Assembly: GCF_001310085.1 (NCBI RefSeq)
Contig: NZ_CP012643.1
Location: forward strand, 1,519,001-1,583,000
DNA from: Rufibacter tibetensis
Lineage (GTDB): Bacteria > Bacteroidota > Bacteroidia > Cytophagales > Hymenobacteraceae
Reading direction: 5' to 3'
Length of the DNA: 64,000 bases
Under the pieces are notes generated by a model, which saw nothing but the letters and a program-made list of their open reading frames with translations, did no database searches and was not told the DNA's origin. The position numbers were made by a program, and so were the translations under genes. Position 1 is the first letter of the stretch. Each line of letters starts with the position of its first letter. This document shows positions 58,594 to 64,000 of this stretch, one piece after another.

Positions 58594-59814
58594 GTTTTTC
58601 TTGTTTTTGTCTGTCTGTCTTTTTGTCTGTCTGTTATCAAATTCAGTATAGGGGGTATAGTTGCACAATCTTTCTCAATTCAATCAGGCAAGAGGAAACA
58701 GGGGGAAAGCGGTGACAGGCAGAGGAATTTCAAGGAGAGGGGAAGCAGGCAATAATTCTCTATATAATATTGAATAGAAACTTATGATAAAAAAACTGCT
58801 ATATCTTTAAAATACCTTTTATAATATAATCAGGGGGAATCCACTTTCTTTTTTTACTCTCGCAGCCATACCCAACGGGGTGCAGACTACTTTTTTTGTA
58901 CCACAAGCATTTCCTGTTAACAAGTCTTGCCTGATGGCTTTCCTGAATAAAAAGCCTTATGAAGAGACTTTGATTCAAAAGCCATGTTGACAAAAGTAGG
59001 GAATCATTTTTTGGTTGGCAACCTAAATTATGTTTAATCAGCTATAATATAAACGTTCCTATAAGCACACGTAGTACGTGCCTGAAGCAACGTTTATACG
59101 TTATTTTCTTAAAAAGGTCTGAAATAAGGAAATCGATTTCGTAAATACCTGCTAAATAGATGTTACCAAGCATTAAAACGCTCATTTACAGACAATAAAG
59201 AGGGTTTAACTATTCATTCAGGATAGTTCTCCAAGATAAAAAAGGCCTCCCTTGCATGTCTGGTTCTGTAGATTTAAGGTCTTCCGTTTAGCTAGAGTGT
59301 TGCTCCCTTATACTTAATCAGACAAACTAAATGCTTAAAAATCTTATAGTTCCCTGAATTTAGCAGCTCTGATATACTTGATTTTAGGAAGTGGTTGAAT
59401 AATGTAGACTTCAAAATCTGGCACTTACTTTAATTCCTGTGTTTGATATTCCTGTGTAGGGGATAAATGAATTTGTCATCTAAGAATAACAGGGAATTAC
59501 TCTGCCTTGCACCCAATTGCCAAAACATCAAAGGTAGAATACGGGAGCAGGTCTCACTACTGGTTTGTTTCTTCATTTTTTAGATTTCAGAAAGGCCATA
59601 AGTAAAGTGAGTTTAAAATAAAGATGACTTTGATGCACTAACATTCATATTTCAACCATATGTAAAAATTTACGAATTAGTCTTTGGATCTTTTTCACCT
59701 CTGAATTACTTCGTTTTAACACAATATAACTGTTAACATAGTCCTATAACTAAAACCTTAGTTCCATAACTATACTCCTATTTCCCCTTATCTTTTGTAA
59801 TTAAGACTTAGAAC
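58594..59814. other. 1.2-kb gene-free region
   Basis: The leader of the NYN-CSD gene contains alternating CTGTCTGT units (58609-58635). Beyond it I see no credible gene; a 64-codon minus-strand frame at 58799-58993 is rejected. A nested inverted repeat lies at 59049-59097. This is the longest unexplained stretch in the window. Confidence 0.5.
59049..59097. repeat. Nested inverted repeat in a gene-free gap
   Basis: ATAAACGTT (59049-59057) pairs with AACGTTTAT (59089-59097), and inside it CACGTA (59068-59073) with TACGTG (59075-59080). A two-tier stem of this kind could be a structured RNA or a cruciform site. Confidence 0.5.
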
Positions 59815-59849
59815 AAAAACGCCTGCCATTTGTAATTGCAGGCGTTTTT
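59815..59849 (-). terminator. Terminator of kbl
   Basis: AAAAACGCCTGC pairs with GCAGGCGTTTTT with an 11-nt loop. Confidence 0.8.
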
Positions 59850-59883
59850 TGCTCAATTTCTAGATAATAAGTGCCAAAAGCAT

Positions 59884-61077
59884 TTACCCCTTTAAAACCC
59901 CTAATTCTCTGCCCACTTCTGTGAAGGCTTGGATGGCTTGGTCTAAATGTTCCTGGGTATGATCCGCGGAAAGTTGTACCCTTATACGGGCTGCGCCTTT
60001 GGCTACCACTGGGTAATAGAAGCCAATTACGTAAATGCCTCTTTCCAGCATTCTGGCCGCAAACTCCTGCGCTAGTTGGGCTTCATAGAGCATAACCGGC
60101 ACAATAGGGTGCACTCCCGGACGAATGTCAAAACCAGCCGCGGTCATCTTCTCTCTGAAGTATTTAGTATTCCACTCCAAACGGTCGCGCAGTTCTGTGG
60201 TTGAACTCAGCAAGTCCAGAACAGCTAAGGAACCACCTACAATGCCCGGAGCCAGGGAGTTAGAGAACAGGTACGGACGTGAACGCTGCCGCAGCATGTC
60301 AATAATCTCTTTGCGGCCGGTCGTGAAACCACCCATGGCACCGCCCAAAGCCTTGCCCAAGGTTCCGGTGATGATATCCACGCGGCCCATCACGTTGTGG
60401 TACTCATGCGTACCGCGGCCAGTCTTGCCAATAAATCCGCTGGAGTGTGATTCATCTACCAACACCAACGCTTTATATTGATCAGCCAGGTCACAGATTT
60501 TGTCCAGCTGCGCAATTGTGCCGTCCATGGAGAAAGAACCATCTGTGACAATGATGCGGTGCTTCGCGCCCTGGGCTTCCTGCAGTTTAGCTTCCAGGTC
60601 GGCCATGTTGTTGTGCTCGTAGCGGAAGCGCTGCGCCTTGCACAACCTGATGCCGTCAATGATAGAAGCGTGGTTCAGGGCATCAGAGATAATGGCAGAT
60701 TGTTCATCAAACAAAGGCTCAAACACACCGCCGTTGGCATCAAAAGCAGCCGCGTACAGAATGGTGTCTTCCGTGCCTAAGAACTCAGCTAGTTTTTGTT
60801 CCAGCTGTTTGTGAATATCTTGGGTACCGCAGATGAACCGTACGGAGCTCATGCCGTAGCCGTGGGTGTCCAGGGTGCGTTTGGCGGCTTCCAGCACGGC
60901 AGGGTGCGAGGAAAGGCCCAGGTAGTTGTTCGCACAGAAGTTCAGGACCTCGCCAGATTGCTGGGTTTGGATCTCGGCGTGCTGGGGCGTGGTGATGATT
61001 CGTTCGCTTTTATATAAGCCGTTGGCCTTAATATCGGCTAACTGCTGTTCTAAATCTGGTTTTAAGGTTTCGTACAT
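59884..61077 (-). CDS. kbl: Glycine C-acetyltransferase (2-amino-3-ketobutyrate CoA ligase)
   Basis: 397 residues. PLP-dependent alpha-oxoamine synthase fold. [18 protein letters not shown] at the N-terminus, [42 protein letters not shown] (Asp and His contacting PLP) and [18 protein letters not shown] (Schiff-base Lys). It converts 2-amino-3-ketobutyrate and CoA to glycine and acetyl-CoA, the second step of threonine breakdown. It is divergent from tdh at 61288, which performs the first step, with a 210-base promoter region between. Confidence 0.95.
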   Translation of the reverse strand: MYETLKPDLEQQLADIKANGLYKSERIITTPQHAEIQTQQSGEVLNFCANNYLGLSSHPAVLEAAKRTLDTHGYGMSSVRFICGTQDIHKQLEQKLAEFLGTEDTILYAAAFDANGGVFEPLFDEQSAIISDALNHASIIDGIRLCKAQRFRYEHNNMADLEAKLQEAQGAKHRIIVTDGSFSMDGTIAQLDKICDLADQYKALVLVDESHSSGFIGKTGRGTHEYHNVMGRVDIITGTLGKALGGAMGGFTTGRKEIIDMLRQRSRPYLFSNSLAPGIVGGSLAVLDLLSSTTELRDRLEWNTKYFREKMTAAGFDIRPGVHPIVPVMLYEAQLAQEFAARMLERGIYVIGFYYPVVAKGAARIRVQLSADHTQEHLDQAIQAFTEVGRELGVLKG

Positions 61078-61259
61078 ATCAGATAGATAAAGTTGATACT
61101 TTGTAAGATCTGGCGTGGTTTAGGCTTCTTTTACCGGAAATACCTCCTAAACGAGAAGAGGTAGGAATTGGTCTTGTTTCTGCCCGAGCCACGCATTGTA
61201 TTTTCAAAGATACAAAACCTCTCCACTCCCCAATGCTTTTTGGAGCCACTTGAATAACG

Positions 61260-61267
61260 TACATTTG
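61260..61267 (+). promoter_or_regulatory. Probable tdh promoter (-7 box TACATTTG, -33 TTTG)
   Basis: TACATTTG fits TAnnTTTG. TTTG at 61239-61242 sits 17 bases upstream as a -33 candidate, and the tdh ATG is 20 bases downstream. Confidence 0.5.
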
Positions 61268-61287
61268 TTTTCCTATTCAGCACCTGC

Positions 61288-62250
61288 ATGACAAAACAAA
61301 AAAATGCCATTCTAGTGATAGGCGCCTGCGGACAGTTGGGCTCTGAACTCACCCTTGAATTGAGGAAAATCTACGGCGATGCAAATGTGGTGGCCGCTGA
61401 TATCCAATATCCTAAACAGGCCGATTTGCGCGAGAGCGGGCCATTTGAGATAGTAGACGTACTCACCCCGCAACACCTTACAGAGCTGGCGTCGCGGTAC
61501 AAATTCAAGCAGATTTACCACCTGGCCGCCATCCTTTCCGCCACCGGCGAAAAGAACCCTAAATTTGCCTGGCGCCTGAACATGGACGGTTTGTTCAACG
61601 TCCTGGACTTCGCGCTGGAGCAGAAAGTGGAGAAAGTGTACTGGCCTTCGTCCATCGCGGTCTTCGGCCCTAACTCGCCCCGCCAAAACACTCCACAAGA
61701 CACCATCATGGACCCCAACACCGTGTACGGCATCAGCAAGCAGGCCGGCGAGCGGTGGTGCGAGTACTACTTCAACAAATATGGGTTAGATGTGCGCAGC
61801 CTCAGGTACCCGGGCCTTATTGGCTACAAAGCCCTGCCTGGCGGCGGCACCACAGATTATGCCGTCGATATTTACCACCAGGCCTTGGCGTTGGGCACGT
61901 ACAAATGTTTCTTAAGCGAGAACACCCGTCTGCCTATGATGTACATGCCAGATGCGCTCAAGGCCACCATTGACCTCATGCACGCGCCCGCTGAACAAGT
62001 GAAGGTACGGTCTTCCTATAACTTGGCGGCCATGAGTTTCACCCCGCAGGAGATTGCGGCCAGTATCCAGCGGCACTACCCAGATTTCACCATTACCTAC
62101 GACCCAGACAGCCGCCAGCAGATAGCAGATTCCTGGCCACAGAGCATCAATGACAGCGCTGCCCGCCAGGACTGGGGCTGGAACCCGCAGTATGACCTGC
62201 ACACCATGACCGATGACATGCTCCGGCACCTGAAACGGATCAACAACTAA
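61288..62250 (+). CDS. tdh: L-threonine 3-dehydrogenase, NAD-dependent epimerase type
   Basis: 320 residues. An extended SDR fold with NAD-binding AILVIGACGQLGSELTLEL (GxxGxxG), Asp of VVAADIQYP, the LAAIL strand, active-site TVYGISKQAGERWCEYY (YxxxK) and RSLRYPGLIGY. This is the short-chain-type Tdh common in Bacteroidetes, unlike the zinc-type enzyme. It oxidises threonine to 2-amino-3-ketobutyrate, the substrate of the divergently encoded Kbl. About 40 residues shorter than zinc-type Tdh and of normal length for its own family. Confidence 0.93.
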   Translation: MTKQKNAILVIGACGQLGSELTLELRKIYGDANVVAADIQYPKQADLRESGPFEIVDVLTPQHLTELASRYKFKQIYHLAAILSATGEKNPKFAWRLNMDGLFNVLDFALEQKVEKVYWPSSIAVFGPNSPRQNTPQDTIMDPNTVYGISKQAGERWCEYYFNKYGLDVRSLRYPGLIGYKALPGGGTTDYAVDIYHQALALGTYKCFLSENTRLPMMYMPDALKATIDLMHAPAEQVKVRSSYNLAAMSFTPQEIAASIQRHYPDFTITYDPDSRQQIADSWPQSINDSAARQDWGWNPQYDLHTMTDDMLRHLKRINN

Positions 62251-62285
62251 TCAGACAAAGCGAAACACCTTACCAAGATCTATTG

Positions 62286-62325
62286 AAAGAAGTCCCTCCC
62301 GGCTAAAACCGGGAGGGACTTCTTT
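62286..62325 (+). terminator. Terminator of tdh
   Basis: AAAGAAGTCCCTCCCGG pairs perfectly with CCGGGAGGGACTTCTTT (17 bp, 6-nt loop), followed by a T-run. Confidence 0.88.
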
Positions 62326-62333
62326 TTTGTCCT

Positions 62334-62358
62334 ATTTTCCAGAAATCAGGTTGAAAGC
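62334..62358 (+). repeat. Dispersed intergenic motif, site 13
   Basis: ATTTTCCAGAAATCAGGTT then GAAAGC. Confidence 0.45.
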
Positions 62359-62499
62359 AAACCAGCGCCAAAATTTTATCTTCTTCACTTTTAACAGCTT
62401 GCTTTAGAAACGTGCTTCCTGCTGCGGTTTGGCTACCACAAATACATTCTGCTTCCTTAATATTGCCCCTCTATATACCTTTTATTAATTCTTAAAAAC

Positions 62500-63156
62500 A
62501 TGTTTCAAAAATTTCTCTTTGCCGCCACTTGCTGCCTTTCGTTAGGTTTCGTCGCTGCGGCCCAGGACATTAAACCTGCTGCTGGTGACGTAACCGCCGA
62601 GGTTCAGTTAAATTTAACCGAAGGCAGCACCGTTGGACTGGGAGCAAGCCAGTTGCGCGGTCGTTACTTCCTGAGCCCTACCACGGCTGTTAGAACGTCT
62701 TTCTCGCTGCAGGTGCAGAATGACGATTTCAATGATGATTACAACCGCACCTCCACCCGCATAGAGTTTGCCCCTGGCATCGAAAAGCACTTTGCTGGTA
62801 CTGAACGCCTTTCTCCTTATGTAGGGGGCGAGATCAGATTCTCTAAGCTTTTTGCTAGCGAGGAAAACCCAAATGCTGACATAGAAGGTGCCTGGAGCAA
62901 CAACGGAAACAACTTCAACATCACTAACCGCAACTACTTTGGTTTAGGATTGGGTGTTGTAGCCGGTGCTGATTATTACTTTGCCAAGCACGTGTACCTG
63001 GGTGTTGAGTTCGGATTGGGCTTTCAATACATAACTGAAGGCGATGTGGAAGTAAACCCGTCTAACGGGTCTTCCAGAACGTTTGACGGTGAGGCCGGAA
63101 GCTTTTACTTTGGTCCTAGCGTGACCAGCGGTCTGCGTCTAGGCTTTGTGTTCTAG
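62500..63156 (+). CDS. Outer-membrane beta-barrel protein
   Basis: 218 residues. Signal peptide LGFVAAAQD (cut near residue 22). The rest is alternating amphipathic strands with Gly/Asn-rich turns. YFLSPTTAVRTSFSLQVQ, FAPGIEKHFAGTERLSPYVGGEIRF, YFGLGLGVVAGADYYFAKHVYLGVEFGLGFQYI and a C-terminal SGLRLGFVF with terminal Phe are typical of small 8-strand OmpW/OmpX-like barrels. The long ENPNADIEGAWSNNGNNFN loop is probably surface-exposed. Function unknown. Monocistronic, with a hairpin terminator at 63178-63205. Confidence 0.85.
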   Translation: MFQKFLFAATCCLSLGFVAAAQDIKPAAGDVTAEVQLNLTEGSTVGLGASQLRGRYFLSPTTAVRTSFSLQVQNDDFNDDYNRTSTRIEFAPGIEKHFAGTERLSPYVGGEIRFSKLFASEENPNADIEGAWSNNGNNFNITNRNYFGLGLGVVAGADYYFAKHVYLGVEFGLGFQYITEGDVEVNPSNGSSRTFDGEAGSFYFGPSVTSGLRLGFVF

Positions 63157-63177
63157 TCCCCACATAATACCTTTTAC

Positions 63178-63205
63178 AGCCCGGCATTGATTCCAGTGCC
63201 GGGCT
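63178..63205 (+). terminator. Terminator of the OMP gene
   Basis: AGCCCGGCA pairs with TGCCGGGCT around a 10-nt loop, followed by TTTTTA. Confidence 0.8.
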
Positions 63206-63215
63206 TTTTATGCTC

Positions 63216-63241
63216 ATTTTCTAAAAAGAGCATATAAAAGG
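63216..63241 (+). repeat. Dispersed intergenic motif, site 14
   Basis: ATTTTCTAAAAAGAGCAT then ATAAAAGG; a looser match. Confidence 0.35.
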
Positions 63242-63296
63242 CTTCTAAGCAGAAACGGTACAGGAGATAGTTATCCTTCTATGGTGTTTTCAGTAC

Positions 63297-63322
63297 GTTT
63301 TCAGAAAAACTCAGTAAAAACC
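63297..63322 (+). repeat. Dispersed intergenic motif, site 15
   Basis: GTTTTCAGAAAAACTCAG then TAAAAACC. Confidence 0.35.
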
Positions 63323-63359
63323 ACAAAGCTTATTTTGCGCATACACCGTACAATCTTTC

Positions 63360-63393
63360 GTTGCTTACGCCAGCCCAAACTGGCGTAAGCAAC
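63360..63393. repeat. 14-bp perfect hairpin before the DUF3891 gene
   Basis: GTTGCTTACGCCAG (63360-63373) pairs with CTGGCGTAAGCAAC (63380-63393) with loop CCCAAA, 20 bases before the start codon at 63413. No T-tract, so a 5'-UTR structure or operator is as likely as a terminator. Confidence 0.55.
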
Positions 63394-63412
63394 AATGGCT
63401 TAAAGACGCGCT

Positions 63413-64000
63413 ATGATTGTAAATCCGCATGAAAAAGGTTGGGAGATCATCTACCAGCAGGCACACGCCCTGTTGGCGTCAGAGATAGCCTTTGCGTGGC
63501 AGGCCGAGAAACGCCCACTCCATTTCATGCAGACCCTGGCCGCCATCGCGCAGCATGATGATGGGCAGCGGGACTTGACCGGCCGCTACGCCCTTACTCC
63601 CGCCGGGGCACCAGCCAATTTCACCCAATTACCTTTTTGCCTGGAACAGGCGCAGCAGGTCTTGAAGGAGGCAAACTTCCAGGGCCGGTGGCGAAGCCTG
63701 CTCACTAGCATGCACCTCTCCTTTTTATATGAGGAATTGCGCGGCCAGAAAAAACTATGGGATGACTTTCTGGATGAACAACTCGCCTCCCAGAAAAAGT
63801 GGCGGCAAGGCTTGAAAGTCAGCAAAGCCCAGGCCCAATATGCTTATGACTTCATGCAGTGGTGCGACCGCTTTTCCCTCATCCTCTGCCGGAATGAACT
63901 ACCTGAAATGGAACGGGCACTGGAAATCAGCAATGGGCCAGATCAAATCCGGTATGAAGTTACGCTCCTGAAAACCGGAACGGTTAGAGTATCCCCGTGG
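63413..64000 (+). CDS. DUF3891 family protein, 3'-truncated by window edge
   Basis: The frame opens at ATG 63413 and stays open to the window end, giving 196 visible residues. The beginning MIVNPHEKGWEIIYQQAHAL followed by LASEIAFAWQAEKRP fits the DUF3891 pattern (MIV....GW.ll.Q..HA.La..iA..W), and LHFMQTLAAIAQHDDGQRD and LLTSMHLSFLYEELRG continue it with possible metal-binding His/Asp. The family is uncharacterised, and HD-domain-like helices are a guess. It starts just after the perfect hairpin at 63360-63393. A minus-strand frame covering 63586-63825 is a shadow. Confidence 0.8.
   Translation, partial: MIVNPHEKGWEIIYQQAHALLASEIAFAWQAEKRPLHFMQTLAAIAQHDDGQRDLTGRYALTPAGAPANFTQLPFCLEQAQQVLKEANFQGRWRSLLTSMHLSFLYEELRGQKKLWDDFLDEQLASQKKWRQGLKVSKAQAQYAYDFMQWCDRFSLILCRNELPEMERALEISNGPDQIRYEVTLLKTGTVRVSPW

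Noticed and set aside
58609-58635. CTGTCTGT repeat as a CRISPR or VNTR locus
   Set aside because: Only a few short units, no spacer structure. No CRISPR-like array was found anywhere in the window.
58799-58993. 64-codon minus-strand frame upstream of the NYN-CSD gene
   Set aside because: No family, no clear start, lies in gene-free A+T-rich DNA.
63586-63825. Minus-strand 79-codon frame near the window end
   Set aside because: Shadow of the plus-strand DUF3891 gene, which has the matching family pattern.

Overview
The window looks like a chromosome segment of a Bacteroidota bacterium, most likely a Cytophagales/Hymenobacteraceae-type organism. Two proteins end in type IX secretion (T9SS) sorting domains. 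There are a BT_3928-type DoxX protein, a DUF1599 protein, a small 'SSC' lipoprotein, an epimerase-type threonine dehydrogenase, and a Bacteroidetes arm-type tyrosine integrase. Where promoters can be guessed they fit the TAnnTTTG -7 box. The genus-level placement is inference.

Region 1 (1-10,660) is the right-hand part of an integrated genomic island. It ends at a 3' fragment of a tRNA-Asn(GTT) gene (10617-10660) that still has its downstream terminator but has no 5' half. A leftward tyrosine integrase (9232-10467) sits next to it, with a tandem 11-mer repeat in between. Inside the island are a truncated hypothetical gene, three G+C-rich lipoprotein genes and a serine recombinase that lacks a normal start codon. 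After these comes an A+T-rich run of same-strand orphan genes (5415-8868), separated by long hairpins that share a GCTTCGCCGCCG-type core. I read this run as a candidate integron-like cassette array without a nearby integron integrase. Its cargo is a membrane-anchored protein, a two-gene unit ending in an FRG-domain protein, and a protein with the layout of a class III nucleotidyl cyclase. This is the most interesting part of the window.

Region 2 (10.8-36 kb) is host DNA with much plant-polysaccharide and sugar metabolism. It holds an esterase and a pectinesterase, an outer-membrane barrel protein, a secreted DNA/RNA endonuclease and a PAS-LuxR regulator. Next is the RDD/SpoIIM/TM/DUF4129/DUF4350/MoxR/DUF58 membrane-stress cluster, then a DUF421 pair. 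Three GH43 lipoproteins plus a clan GH-A glycosidase suggest arabinan/arabinoxylan breakdown. A decayed LacI-type regulator lies between these and a sodium/sugar symporter-galK-galT set. No SusC/SusD pair is present.

Region 3 (36-64 kb) is mostly housekeeping and secretion: a beta-CASP MBL nuclease, a SulP transporter, two T9SS cargo proteins with near-duplicate C-termini, and a subtilase. A fatty acid hydroxylase-like protein, shikimate kinase, BT_3928/DUF1599 and dihydropteroate synthase overlapping diadenylate cyclase CdaA follow. Next come a class A beta-lactamase-fold hydrolase, a phytoene-desaturase-like oxidoreductase, a DnaQ-type exonuclease, an erythromycin-esterase-family lipoprotein and a NYN-cold-shock fusion. 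Last are divergent kbl/tdh for threonine breakdown, an OMP and a truncated DUF3891 gene.

Several non-coding patterns stand out. A short motif (about TTTTCCNNAAAATCANGC followed by TTAAAACAG) recurs in at least 15 intergenic sites, always in the same orientation and only outside the island. There is a spacer-free 58-bp perfect palindrome at 45185-45242, a pair of inverted ~105-bp MITE-like elements around the MBL nuclease gene, and very long-armed terminators.
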